DNA of 64,000 nt from Hsuehochloa calcarea (taxonomy: Eukaryota; Streptophyta; Magnoliopsida; Poales; Poaceae): the NCBI GenBank assembly GCA_036346395.1, contig CM070596.1:23040177-23104176 (forward strand). The letters are read 5' to 3'. The notes beneath the pieces were generated by a model. That model saw nothing but the letters and a program-made list of their open reading frames with translations, was not told the DNA's origin and ran no database searches. This document shows, piece after piece, positions 54,201 to 64,000 of the stretch. Numbering within the stretch: position 1 is the stretch's first letter; every line of letters starts with the position of its first letter. Made by a program: the position numbers and the translations under genes.

Positions 54201-55688
54201 CGGACAAGTGGTTGCTAGTGAGGGTGCCTTCGTGCGAGATCGGATATATGGTTGACTTGTTCAGACCGCTAAGGACGGAGCCATGGGTTGTCATTCCAAG
54301 TAACTATCGTGCTGCCACATGCGGGGTGGGAGCCACTTGGTCAAGTAGGGGGAAGGTTTTATTGGTTTGGACCGCAGGTGGTTTGAGGACATAGTGACCG
54401 TGAAATCCTATGTTCCTTAGGAACCCAGTGTAATATATATTGTGCAGGTGAGCACGATTCCTATGTTGGGGGTTCAACCAACACACTAACAACGTACACT
54501 GGCCCCTCCGACACAACATGCATGCCCACTTAGCATTAGCTATATGCTTACGTACTAAGTTGGGGTTTCATCTTGCATGGGTGGTGTAACTCAATAGGGC
54601 TTTCTTGCTGAAAAATACCAAATCTCGATTTTTCCAACCGACACACTATAGGAAGTGTGTTAATTCTACAGGCTTACGGGCTAGTCAAGTCGTGTGGCAA
54701 AAGTAGTTCACCTCTGCAGAGATCAAACTATTCTAATAGTCGTGTCCACGGTTATGGACAACACTTGGTTTGGGAAGACATCATCGCTAGTCTTTGCTAT
54801 TAAAATTTGTTGGTCACAACTTGGTATTCGGCATGAGCGGGTGCTCATGCATTTTAGTTTATCCAAGTGGGCTGCCACTTTGGTATTTGTTTATTCTCTT
54901 TGTTTACAAATGTATCACTTTATTACATGCTTTACTTCTACTTCAAATCTGATTTTCAAAAGGCAATTGAAAAACTAGTATGTGTAGGTTGTAAATGGTT
55001 GCGTTTTTTCTGGAAAACTGAGCCACTAATGCTATCCTTTGATTGGCCAATATGTATAACTAATTTTTTCTTTGTATAAGACTTGCGAGTACCTTTGTAC
55101 TCAACCAGTTTGTCTCTTGGTTTCGGTGAGGAAGGTTGTGCGCTGATTTAATTCGTTAGCGCCGATTTAGGTGACGCTTAACGAATGATGTTAGTATCTA
55201 ACTACCGATCGGTTGCCTTGGGTTATGGGGCATACCTTGTTGGACCTTTTGGTTTATTTACCTTGCTTCCGCTGCTATTTAAGACTCTTATTTGAATTTA
55301 ACCGGTCGGCTGTCTTGTAATAGTTGTAGACTTGACTATTATGATATATGTATTTTGGATTATCAATTAATGATGTTGTATGATTGTGATTGACGTTGAT
55401 GAGGGTATGTGCGTGTTGGTTGCTGCTCTTGGGAGCCAACACGAGACACATACCCTCTGTTGTGAATTACACTTTAACTTGTCTTAGTGTGGGCTTGGAC
55501 CGTTTGGAGAATCGATCATCATGCGGTGCTTGCAGAGGAGCAGCGCGCATGATCACTGGGACTCTAGTTTCGGTCGGGCTCCTCACTTGGATGGAGTTAA
55601 GGTGAAATTCATTCTCTTGAGGCCTAGAGTTATTTCTATAAGGCTAGGAAGGCCTCGGTCTTACGGAAATAACCCGGGGGTCCTCACA
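51255..55688 (+). repeat. Element F 5' LTR
   Basis: TGTCACATCC...GGTCCTCACA. Non-coding over 4.4 kb. There is a GC-rich part (51730-52760) and A/T-rich parts (53280-53960). The three-dyad module is at 54712-54760. Short open frames are scattered on both strands without motif. The 3' copy begins near 61824. Confidence 0.88.
54712..54760 (+). other. Three-dyad module in the F LTR
   Basis: CTCTGCAGAG (54712-54721, perfect), CTATTCTAATAG (54728-54739, one mismatch), TGTCCA-CGGTTA-TGGACA (54743-54760, perfect stem). Confidence 0.88.
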
Positions 55689-55692
55689 GCGT

Positions 55693-55705
55693 TGGTATCA
55701 GAGCC
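55693..55705 (+). other. Primer binding site of element F
   Basis: TGGTATCAGAGCC four bases after the LTR end; the following CATACTGA matches element E. Confidence 0.92.
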
Positions 55706-55942
55706 ATACTGATTGCAGGTTAGAAATAGCACTGGCGTTAGTTTTAGCAAGCCTCTTGGGTCAAAATATTTTAAATTATCAAATATGTTTCCTAAAGCTA
55801 AGTTAAGAATATCTTTTATTCCTCATCCATCTTAGTATCATTTAACACCTTACTCTCGTCTTGATTTACAAAACTAATTTACCTTGTCTATTCTTGCCCT
55901 TAGTGAGTCGTTACTACCTAGTCAGAGAGACTCAAGCTGAAG

Positions 55943-56707
55943 ATGTCAATGGGTGCCCGGCGCTCCTCCGAGATATGATGTGAAGGGCGAACTTCACATA
56001 CCAACCCATGTACTTCATCTACCGTCGAGGTCAAGGACCAGGAATGGAAGACTACCGGGCTGTGATCCATCTCATTACAAGACAAGTTACGGGGAGTATT
56101 CCGTACCGTTTCTAGGCTCGTGGCACTTCCGAGGCTATGGCTTTGCAAGAAGTGGCTCGTATGGCCATGAGTTGTCTTCGTTATGACTTGACGAAGTTGT
56201 TTCACCATCAGATGACCATTTTCCTATGTAAGCACATGGCGCGGAGGTGAACACCTCCGTTGGGATTCAGTACAAGGAAGATCGCCATGTTCGGCAACTC
56301 GCAAGGTTGGTTCGCATCACAGACCAAATGCGTCGATGCGCCATACACAAGCTTTGGGAGACGCAACGTTGTATCATCATAGCTTAGGAGCATCTGCAAC
56401 CCTATGCAATATGTGGCTTGTAGCCTGACACGTGTTTTATGGGGAGAACGAGGCCTCCCCATATGCATCTGCGCCACTGGAGTACCGTCTTCTCGAAATG
56501 AGAGGGCAAGTCCCCAATCATGGGCCGCAACGTCAGGCTCGCATGTCAGTGGGTTTTCCCTGTGCTCAAAGGCCGGAACCTGTAGAAGGACATGTCATAG
56601 GATCCCCTCTACGCCTCACCAATCCACTTGACCCCGACGATACGGGATCCCCTGGATATCACCTTCTGGATGAGTTCCCGGTGAATTTCGATCGGGAAAA
56701 TAGATAG
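55943..56707 (+). pseudogene. ORF0 of element F
   Basis: ATG at 55943. Frames alternate. MEDYRAVIHLITRQVTG.IPYRF is readable near 56045-56120, then ALQEVARMAMSCLRYDLTKLFHHQMTIFLC near 56141-56230, the helix shared with elements 1 and E. A C-terminal open part, 56432-56707, includes YASAPLEYRLLEMRGQVPNHGPQRQARM. It stops well before gag, leaving 56708-56991 non-coding. Confidence 0.55.
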
Positions 56708-56991
56708 AGTGTTAGAGTAGTATGCTCGTTGTCCGGACATGTGTCCAGTGAGCATGTATCCTTATGTTCATGCAATCGGTTAGTAGTTGAACTCTTGATG
56801 TTTCTTTTGCAAGAACTTTTATTTCGGGTAGTTACCATTCGCCTACAGGCCTACATGGATGTAATTGTCTGGAAAACTATGATTTAAGTATTGGATCTTG
56901 TAATCGCCTTAGTGCCTTTGTACCCCATTTGGTGTTAAGTTTTTACATATTATTTACTATTATGCATGAATAATCAAGTTAGATATGCCCA

Positions 56992-58153
56992 TTGTCCGCA
57001 TTTGTTCCACACTGTAAGGGCATATCTTTAGCCTATTTCTCTTATCCTCCTTGTTACAACAGGATAGCAGGGCCTAACACTCATTCGAGGGCACAACAAC
57101 AAGAAGGAGGGTCGCCACCCCCTCGTGCTCGCTCCTTGGATGAACTTTATGCACCGGGAGAGGGAAATGAGCCCCCTCGCCGGCAAAATCAGCAAGGCGG
57201 TACATCGGAAGAAGTTCTTCCACCCCCACCCACAATGGCGGAGGTATTGCCTCAAATTGAAAGAAACTGCATGGATCAAACACAGATTCTTGAGGCCATA
57301 GCCCGCAACACTTCCTCGACTCCTGGACCAGCTGGAGGAGCCAGCACCCATCGCACACATGGAGGACTTGCTGATTTTCAGCAAACAAATCCTCCAACTT
57401 TCTCCAGCTCTGAGGATCCAATGGAGGCCGAAGACTGGCTCAGAGCCATCGATAAGAAACTGGCTATCGCTCAATGCACAGGCATTGAAAAAGTCCTCTT
57501 TGCCAGCTACCAACTTGAAGGGCAGCGAGTGCTTGGTGGGACAACTTCTACGCCATGCAACCTGAGGGGCAAGTTCCAACGTGGAATGAGTTCCAAGCGG
57601 CCTTCCGCGAGGCTCACATCCCTGAGGGGGTGTTGATATCAAGCAGCAGTAGTTCTTGGCCCTCAAGCAAGGGAGGAAGAACGTCACGGAGTACTTGCAT
57701 GAGTTTAACTTTTTAGCTCATTATGCTCCGGATGACGTCTCTACGGATGCGCACCGTCAGAGTCGGTTCATCAACGGCCTGACAGAAGAGATGCAGCTAG
57801 CTCTTGCTGTCCACGACTTCCGCAACTTCTAGCACGTGGTCAATAAGGCCATTGTGGTGGAACACAAGATCTTAGAATTGGACGAGTCGAGGAAGAGGAA
57901 GAGTGCGGCCAAAATTTCAGCAAGTGGTGGTTTCCCTTGACCACGCATCGGGCCACCTCAAGCGCCCCGTTTCCAAGCTCCAGCACCACCAACGCCTCCA
58001 ACGGCAATCCCTAGACCTTCTCCACCAGCGGCACAGTGGGTTAGTGGGGGTAGAAACCCCCAAAATAGCAGCACATTCAAGCCAGGCGTCACTTGTTTTC
58101 ATTGTGGCCGCCCCGACCACTATGTTGATCAATGCCTTGCGAGGCAACGAGGG
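56992..58153 (+). pseudogene. gag: Element F gag
   Basis: Open from 56992 to 57636: a Gln/Gly/Pro-rich N-terminal region (EGGSPPPRARSLDELYAPGEGN), MAEVLPQIERNCMDQTQILEAIARN (helical), LADFQQTNPPTFSSSEDPMEAEDWLRAIDKKL, then a one-base shift at about 57530 (WWDNFYAMQ continues in the next frame). FLALKQGRKNVTEYLHEFNFLAHYAPDDVSTD lies at 57653-57750, LALAVHDFRNF at 57800-57830, and the zinc knuckle CFHCGRPDHYVDQC at 58094-58135. The true ATG may be internal. Confidence 0.83.
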
Positions 58154-58669
58154 ATGCCCCGGACATATCAAGCTCCTACACCACCACCACCAGCTCCGGC
58201 AAGACCCTCGCCATCTCCAAGGGCAGCGTCTACTCCTCCTCATGTTTCTATGCATAGACGAGTGAACCACGTTACTGCTGAGGAGGCAAATGACGCATCT
58301 GACGTCGTTCTGGGTACGCTTCTCGTTAATTTAAGTCCAGCTTCCGTATTATTTGATTCAGGAGCATCTCATTCATTCATCAAAAAAGAATATGCTGAAC
58401 ATCATCATTTTAAAACACAAACACTTCAGCCACCGTATCAAATCCAGTTGCTGGGATCGGTTTTGCAAACCGATCAAGTCTGCTGGGACGTAAAAGTGGA
58501 GATTAAAGAGGTTATTTTTGTGGCAAACTTAATAGTAATAACTTCAGTGAGTATTGATGTGATATTATAAAAGGATTGGCTGTCCAAGAACCAAGGGAAA
58601 ATCGATTGTGCTCGACGGGCTATTTCTGTCACAAGCAAAGACGGAAATCAAGTCGTCTTTCCACCAATA
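58154..58669 (+). pseudogene. pol: Element F protease
   Basis: A Pro-rich linker, then VTAEEANDASDVVLGTLLVN, VLFDSGASHSF (active site intact) and IVITSVSIDVIL. The stop at 58568-58570 falls where GMDWL should begin (the next residues read KDWLSKNQGKIDC in the same frame). The frame is otherwise continuous with RT, so this stop is the only break between the Pro-rich linker and 59395. Confidence 0.85.
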
Positions 58670-59395
58670 GTGGGCAGTTCTCTTCTCTATGCTATGGAAG
58701 CTAGTACCTCTCTTGAATTGGAAAAGGTACCAGTGGTATGTGAGTATCCCAACGTATTCCTCGAAGAACTTCATGGCATGCCCCCTGATCGCGAAGTTGA
58801 GTTCGTTATTGAGCTTGCATCCGGTACTGCGCTAATTTCAAAACGTCCGTATCGGATGCCTCCAAATGAGCTGGTGGAACTGAAAGAACAACTCAGGGAA
58901 CTTCAAGATAATGGATTCATTAGGATGAACTCCTCACCCTGGGGATGCCCAACTATATTCATCAAGAAGAAAGACAAGAGTCTGTGGATGTGTGTTGACT
59001 ACCGTCCGTTAAACGAAGTCGCTGCCAAGAACAAGTATCCACTCCCGCGGATCGATGATTTGTTTGATCAGTTGAGTGGATCCCAAGTATTCTCCAAGAT
59101 TGACTTACGATTGGGCTACCATCAAATCAAGGTCAGAACTGAAGACATACCGAAGACAGCTTTCTCCACTTGTTATTGTTTGTACGAGTTCACTGTCATG
59201 TCTTTCGGCCTGACCAATGCTCCTGCATACTTCATGAACCTAATGAATTCAGTTTTCATGGAGTATCTGGACCAGTTTGTCATCGTATTCATCGACGACA
59301 TCCTTATCTACTCCAAGTCCGATGAAGAGCATGAGCGGCACTTGCGGCTTGCGTTGGGGAAGCTTCGTCAACATCAGCTTTATGCAAAATTGTGA
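58670..59395 (+). CDS. pol: Element F reverse transcriptase (open segment)
   Basis: 241 codons containing most of RT. PRs: CEYPNVFLEELHGMPPDREVEFVIEL; FIRMNSSPWGCPTIFIKKKDKSLWMCVDYRPLNEV; YPLPRIDDLFDQLSGSQVFSKIDLRLGYHQI (first Asp); PKTAFSTCYCLYEFTVMSFGLTNAPAYFMNLMN; FIDDILIYSK with FIDD at 59288-59299. The stop at 59393 is within QLYAKL, just before KCEF, followed by a shift. Catalytic residues are present. Same frame as the protease. Confidence 0.88.
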   Translation: MGSSLLYAMEASTSLELEKVPVVCEYPNVFLEELHGMPPDREVEFVIELASGTALISKRPYRMPPNELVELKEQLRELQDNGFIRMNSSPWGCPTIFIKKKDKSLWMCVDYRPLNEVAAKNKYPLPRIDDLFDQLSGSQVFSKIDLRLGYHQIKVRTEDIPKTAFSTCYCLYEFTVMSFGLTNAPAYFMNLMNSVFMEYLDQFVIVFIDDILIYSKSDEEHERHLRLALGKLRQHQLYAKL

Positions 59396-60173
59396 GTTAT
59401 GACTTCATGAAGTTAGCTTTTTGGGTCATGTGCTATCCAAGGGCGGTGTTGCTGTTGATCCTAGCAAAGTGCAAGATGTCCTTGACTGGAAGCAACCCAA
59501 GAGCATCACCGATATTCACAGTTTTCTTGGACTTACGGGCTATTACCGTAGTTTCATCAAGAACTTCTCCAAAATTGTGAGGTCGATGACCCAGCTGCTA
59601 AAGAAGGAGAAAAAGTTTGAATGGTAAGAGGAATGTGAAACAAGCTTTCAAACCTTGAAAGACCTTCTGACCAAAGCTCCAGTGCTCATCCTGCCAGATA
59701 TACACAAGAGCTTCGACACTTATTGCGATGCTTCTCGCCACAAGCTCGGTTGTGTGCTCATGCAAGAATGCCGAGTGGTAGCGTACACATTGAGGCAATT
59801 GAGGCCACATGAAGCTAATTATCCCACGCATGACTTGGAGCTTGCAGCAGTAGTCCATGCTCTGAAGATTTGGCGACATTACCTTATTGGTAACCGTTGC
59901 GAGATCTGCACAGATCATAAGAGCCTCAAATACATCTTCACCCAAGCCGACCTGAACCTGAGGCAAATAAGGTGGCTTGAGTTGATCAAGGACTATGATA
60001 TAGGGCTTCGTTATCACCCAAGGAAAGCTAACGTAGTGGTCGACGCATTGAGTAGGAAATCTCAATGCAACTATTTGTCGGTAATTCCCACTTCGGCGAA
60101 CTTTTGTGCTGCAATGCAACGTCTGCACCTAGCGATAATCGAGGAAGGGTACCTTGCTGCCCTAAATGTGTAA
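59396..60173 (+). pseudogene. pol: Element F RT connection and RNase H
   Basis: VSFLGHVLSKGGVAVDPSKVQDVLDWKQPKSI and FLGLTGYYRSFIKNFSKI (59410-59590), a TAA in KKFEW* at 59625, then RNase H: SFDTYCDASRHKLGCVLMQ (first Asp), THDLELAAVVHALKIWRHYLIG (Glu), EICTDHKSLKYIFTQADLNLRQ (Asp), KANVVVDALSRK. Catalytic residues are kept. A stop at 60171 precedes the integrase segment. Confidence 0.86.
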
Positions 60174-61373
60174 TCCACATTAGAGGACCAGATTAGAGAA
60201 GCCCAGAAGACCAATTTGGAAGTGCCCCAAGTCCGGGAAGGAATGAAGCAAGGCAAGGACAAATGTTTCACCGAAAATGCACAAGGCACCTTGTGTTTCG
60301 AGAACCGCTTGGTGGTTCCTTTTAACTGCAAATTGAGGGATTTGATCCTCAAGGAAAATCATGACTCTCAATTCTATATCCACCCAGGGAGTACCAAAAT
60401 GTACCACGATCTGAAGAAGCGGCTATGGTGGAGCCAAATGAAGCGACAGATTGCACAATATGTTGCCAAGTGTGATATATACCAAAGAGACAAAGCTGAA
60501 CATTTGAAACCAACGGGTACTCTCCAACCTTTGCCTATTCCAAGTTGGAAGTGGGAGGAAATCGGGATGGACTTCATCACCGGTTTTCCAAGGACTCAAA
60601 TGGGGCCCGATTCCATATGGGTTATTATCGATCGTCTGACGAAGGTCGCTCATTTCACCCCTGTCAAGACCACCTACACCGGGGTCAAGCTAGCTGAGCT
60701 GTACCTCTCGAGAATCGTCTGTCTCCATGGTGTGCCAAAGGTGATCATTTCCAATTGAGGCCCACAGTTCACATCCTATTTCTGGAAGTGCCTACATCAA
60801 GCAATGGGGACCAACCTGGCCTTCAGCTCCGCTTACTACCCACAAACGGATGAGCAACCAGAGAGGGTGAACCAAATTTTGGAAGACCTTCTCCGCTCTT
60901 GTATGCTGTCATATAGCAAGAACTGGGAGAAGTGCTTGTCGTTTGCAGAGTTCTCCTACAACAACAGCTTCCAATCAAGCATACAAATGTCACCTTTCGA
61001 GACGCTGTATGGGAGAGCTTGTAGGACACCGTTGAACTGCTCCGAGGCTGGGGAAAGACCATTTTATGGTCCAACCTTGGTGGAGGACGCCGAGGAGCAA
61101 GTTCGCCTCATCCGTGAGCGACTTCGAACGGCTCAATCTCGCCAGAAGTCGTATGCCAACTGTTGTCGTCTCGAATTGAGTTTTGAGGTAGACGATCATG
61201 TTTACCTTAAAGTCTCCTCGATGAAAGGAACACATCGCTTCCAACTCAAAGGAAAGTTGGCACCTCGCTACATCGGACCGTTCCGGATTCTAGCGAAACT
61301 GGGATCGATCGCCTATCAATTGAAGTTACCACCATCTCTTTCATATGTGCATGATGTATTCCATATCTCATAA
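60174..61373 (+). pseudogene. pol: Element F integrase, catalytically dead
   Basis: The zinc domain has the two His (HDSQFYIHPG) but its Cys pair reads CDIY, the second Cys replaced by Tyr (TAC, 60480-60482). The core has GMDFITGFP (Asp at 60571-60573) and DRLTKVAHF. The second catalytic Asp is Asn (AAT, 60753-60755), directly followed by TGA (60756-60758) where Arg is expected. YPQTDEQPERVNQILE keeps the Glu. C-terminal GPY/F region: GKLAPRYIGPFRILAKLGSIAYQL, VHDVFHIS, then a stop. Frame is otherwise open for 180 and 189 codons. Confidence 0.87.
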
Positions 61374-61706
61374 CTAAAGAAATGCCTTCGAGTCCCAACC
61401 GAAGCCACCGAGTTGGGAGAACTCGACTTGCAACCCGATCTTTCTTATAGAGAACACCCGATTCGCATTCTTGAAGAAGCGGAGTGCAAGATGAGAAATC
61501 GCAACATCAAGTTCCTAAAAGTTCAGTGGAATAACCACACTGAAGAGGAAGCAACTTGGGAGCAGGAAGATCGAATGCGAACTGAATATCCCCATCTATT
61601 TCCTTCCGTTGGAAGTGCCTTCGAATCACGAAAGGAAATGTTAAACAAAGTAATGGAAAGAATTATTGCAATAGCCATTCCTAGTAACCTTGCTAGGGTA
61701 TCTTAG
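61374..61706 (+). pseudogene. pol: Element F chromodomain end of pol
   Basis: After the stop at 61371 the frame continues LKKCLRVPTEATELGELDLQPDLSYREHPIRILEEAE. The chromodomain follows, KFLKVQWNNHTEEEATWEQEDRMRTEYPHLF (to about 61604), then a short tail ending at 61704. The aromatic/acidic pattern matches the C-terminal chromodomain of element C. Confidence 0.82.
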
Positions 61707-61806
61707 TACTATCCTTGAAGGAAATCAAAACAACAAATGTGTAAGATCTGTTAGAACCTTCCTGTTCCACCTCCAACCTACCGAGATTTCTCAGGGTCGA
61801 GATCTT

Positions 61807-61823
61807 TTGTAAGGGGGGAGGTT
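61807..61823 (+). other. Polypurine tract of element F
   Basis: TTGTAAGGGGGGAGGTT just before the 3' LTR start. Confidence 0.82.
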
Positions 61824-62304
61824 TTTCATATCTCCATTTTAATAAAAGGGATTATTATGCATATCTTGAGTATGCATCATGTTTTTTGAGCATTTCATAA
61901 ATTGTTGCACTTCGAAAATCTCCATCCAACATTAAACCTACACTCCAAAAATTGATCAAAGAGAAAGAAGAGATAAGAATGTGGACATTTGCTGGAAATA
62001 ATTTATTCAAATACTATATTAATTATCATGAATTAAAATAATTTTTCCAAATTTTTGGAACTAAATTCAAACCACAGAAAATTCAAACCCAAACAATACC
62101 CTATGCTAAGTTTGATTTGAAATTAGGCAAATAAATCATGAACAGTGGGATTTCACAATTTTTGTGGGTACTAGGTCACCCCAGGAACCTCTCTGAATTA
62201 TGCAAATTTTTAGGATTTTTTTTGCTATATTTTGAAGCTCCGTCAAACTAGGTTCAAATTAAAATCGAGTTAGTCAAATGAGTTATTGTTTCTCAGGCTC
62301 AAAC
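61824..62304 (+). repeat. Element F 3' LTR, first 480 bp
   Basis: Matches 51255-51720 closely (ATTTTAATAAAAGGGATTAT...), but its first bases read TTTTCATATC instead of TGTCACATCC. It ends at CAAAC, where a Copia LTR begins; CAAAC is the likely target duplication, its partner being outside the window. Confidence 0.88.
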
Positions 62305-63503
62305 TGTTGGAAATATGCCCTAGAGGCAATCACAGAGATGATTATATTTTCTTATGTTCATGATATTGGATAATATGTTATCATGTTCCTTGAATGAATC
62401 ATCAGTTATAGATCAATGAGTATGTGACTTGTTGGTGAAACTCATTAACTTATATGATATCATTCTAAATGTATCCCTGGTCGAATCTCACTGGTCAGAA
62501 CAACCGTGACTCTACGACCAGCACATGTATTGATTGATGGCCATGTTTCACCGGTCATAGATATAGAGATATTGAATCAGTAATGTGAGCACATGTTAGA
62601 GAATATGGAGCTGGATAGACCCATTATTGAGACACTATTGAGATTGTTATGAATCTATGTGTCATTAGTTGGTCTCAAGTAATGATGACGTATAATCCTT
62701 AGACTTGAGAACAGCATGGTTCCCTACATGTGTAATAGCACTCTTAGGGGTCACCAAACGCTACTCCGTAACTAGGTAGTTATAAAGGTAGCTTTCGGGT
62801 ATGCTATGAAACATGCGGAGGGATGTGACTGGTCGAGATGGGATTTGCCCCTCCTTGCATAACAGGAGAGATGTCTCTGGGCCCCTCGGGGTGATCGGAT
62901 AAAGAAAGTGCATGGTCATGCCACTAGTGGTCGAAGTGTCGACCACATGAAGTTATCCGACACTCGATCGAGAAAGTATTGAACAGTCCATGGATGACAC
63001 CATATCTCACCTGGAGTTCAAACAGACATCGTGAGGCAAAGGGAGAATGCATGAGTAGGTCACTTAGTTCGATCAGTTACAGACTGGTTGTATAGAGATA
63101 CGATCTGGTCGTAGACTGGTCGAACGTAATCACAGACTGGTCGTATAGAGATACGAACTGATCGTAAGTGATGAGGACCTGGTCATAGATCATATTACGT
63201 TAAGGTTCGCCCGATATATTCTTTGTGTACTTGGGAATCGTTACGTGCTGCTAGGTGCCGCTGACGACTAGTGGTCGGAAAAGAGTTTCCGAGTCACTAC
63301 CAATTGCACAAGAACCTGTAGGGTCGCACACTTAAGGGGCTGGGGATTTGATTTGGATGGTGATCCAAATTTGTATAGGATATGAGTTCCTAATGGGCCT
63401 CGAGTAAGAGACCCATCATGGATGCCTATATAAAGAGAGGTGGCATAGGGTGGGCAGTTTTTGAAAGAACTCCCGAAACTCTAATAGCCACGCCATCCTC
63501 AAC
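62305..63503 (+). repeat. Copia LTR 3, interrupted
   Basis: Starts TGTTGGAAATATGCCCTAGA and follows Copia LTR 1 (minus strand) for about 1.2 kb. Hairpins lie at 63089-63104 and 63141-63156, TATA box at 63427-63435. It is cut at 63504 by a DNA element; the last 350 bp of the LTR are beyond the window. Whether this is a solo LTR or a full element cannot be told. Confidence 0.88.
63427..63435 (+). promoter_or_regulatory. TATA box of Copia LTR 3
   Basis: TATATAAAG followed by AGAGG, at the same place as in Copia LTR 1. Confidence 0.65.
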
Positions 63504-64000
63504 TAGGGATGGCAATCGGGAGCGGCGGGTACGGGTAGTGCTCGCCCATACCCGTACAAGCAACCCCGAATTCCCACGGTATACCACAAGGACGACGGCG
63601 AAAAACATCGCCCATACCCGTCGCCTGCGGTACTGTCGCCTCACGGCATACCCGTTACCGCGAATAATGCATCGCCGCCTGTAGGTACCCATCGCCACAG
63701 ACATGCTCGTTACCCACGAGCAATGCATACATCAAGTTCATCATAATTCACACATCAATGGTGCATCACACATTCAACAAGTAATAAAGTTCATCACAAT
63801 TCACATATCATGTTCGACAAGACAACTAATCAAGTTTAACAAATAAAATACAAATACAAATTGATATAACTTCTTACACATGTGGGTAGATTACGGGTTA
63901 TCGGGCGAAGCGGGTACGGGTGGAGCTTACCCATGCCCATACCCGTTTACCCGATGGGTAAGGAATTGTGCCCGTTTTCATACCCGTGGGCAAAGAAAGA
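63504..64000 (+). mobile_element. hAT-like DNA transposon end, running off the window
   Basis: It starts TAGGGATGGCAATCGGG, a typical hAT (Ac-related) terminal sequence. Many subterminal ACGGGTA/TACCCGT words follow at 63528-63680 and again at 63890-63990. The Copia LTR before it continues unchanged up to CCTCAAC. No transposase is visible; open frames here come from the repeated words. The second terminal repeat and the 8 bp duplication should lie just right of the window. Confidence 0.65.

Larger units (their letters stand above)
51255..62304 (+). mobile_element. Element F: ORF0-type chromovirus, nearly complete
   Basis: 5' LTR 51255-55688 (4.43 kb), primer site, ORF0, gag, PR, RT, RNase H, IN, chromodomain, polypurine tract, and the first 480 bp of the 3' LTR before a Copia insertion. 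It interrupts RT of E. Comparing the shared 480 bp of the LTRs shows clear but modest divergence. Its frames are the best preserved of the ORF0 type here, though several active-site changes make it inactive. Confidence 0.92.

Noticed and set aside
54212..55712. Group of short forward frames in the F LTR
   Set aside because: Within a defined LTR ending at a primer site; no motif and no conservation with other LTRs.
57028..57687. 219-codon reverse-strand open frame over F gag
   Set aside because: It mirrors a real gag frame on the other strand, with Cys/Trp/Arg-rich nonsense composition.
63418..63728. Open frames on both strands near the right end
   Set aside because: They span the junction of a Copia LTR and a hAT-like end and consist of ACGGGTA-type words.
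1..64000. tRNA, rRNA, small RNA genes or a host protein gene
   Set aside because: No cloverleaf with A/B boxes, no rRNA words and no non-transposon protein motif were seen by eye; a covariance-model search could still find something small.

Overview
The window is plant nuclear DNA made almost entirely of LTR retrotransposons nested inside one another, and I see no host gene, rRNA or tRNA. It is most likely from a grass (Poaceae). The evidence is Copia LTRs beginning TGTTGGAAATATGCCCTAGA (Angela/BARE style), large Ty3/gypsy chromoviruses with an extra ORF before gag (RIRE3/RIRE8 style), Tat-type gypsy elements, and initiator-Met primer sites TGGTATCAGAGC. I cannot name the species. The setting looks like gene-poor heterochromatin.

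Layout. 1-3505: LTR end, primer site, ORF0 and gag of a decayed chromovirus (element 1). 3506-3690: an LTR scrap. 3770-5385: a reverse-strand Tat RT/integrase fragment (Tat A). 5386-38882: one Tat element (Tat B) with LTR, gag, PR, RT, RNase H, integrase, a tandem-repeat 3' region and an antisense, apparently intron-containing coiled-coil gene. Tat B is split by several insertions: chromovirus and LTR scraps (7245-11188), a solo LTR (14632-16867, duplication AACAC), full-length chromovirus C (19029-28581, duplication GGATA), and a Copia solo LTR (28612-38811) that itself holds full-length element D (28766-37436, duplication AGCAT). From 38883 chromovirus E begins. Its LTR holds a Copia solo LTR (40349-41907, CACGT) and a 3.56 kb gypsy solo LTR (42935-46493, TGATG), and its RT is cut at 51255 by chromovirus F. 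F's 3' LTR is cut at 62305 by a third Copia LTR, and that by a hAT-like DNA element at 63504 that runs off the window.

Coding state. Every gag/pol region carries stops or frameshifts, and several have lost catalytic residues. C and F keep the order gag-PR-RT-RNase H-IN-chromodomain. D has almost matching LTRs but an essentially non-coding interior, so it looks non-autonomous.

Most interesting signals: (1) a module of three consecutive dyad symmetries kept in six LTR copies of ORF0-type chromoviruses; (2) a comparable cluster, with compensating changes, in the C and D/solo LTR families; (3) the antisense gene in Tat B with four short candidate introns; (4) the young element D with a non-coding interior; (5) small tandem arrays and hairpin arrays inside several LTRs. 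All judgements come from reading by eye; no alignment or database search was run.
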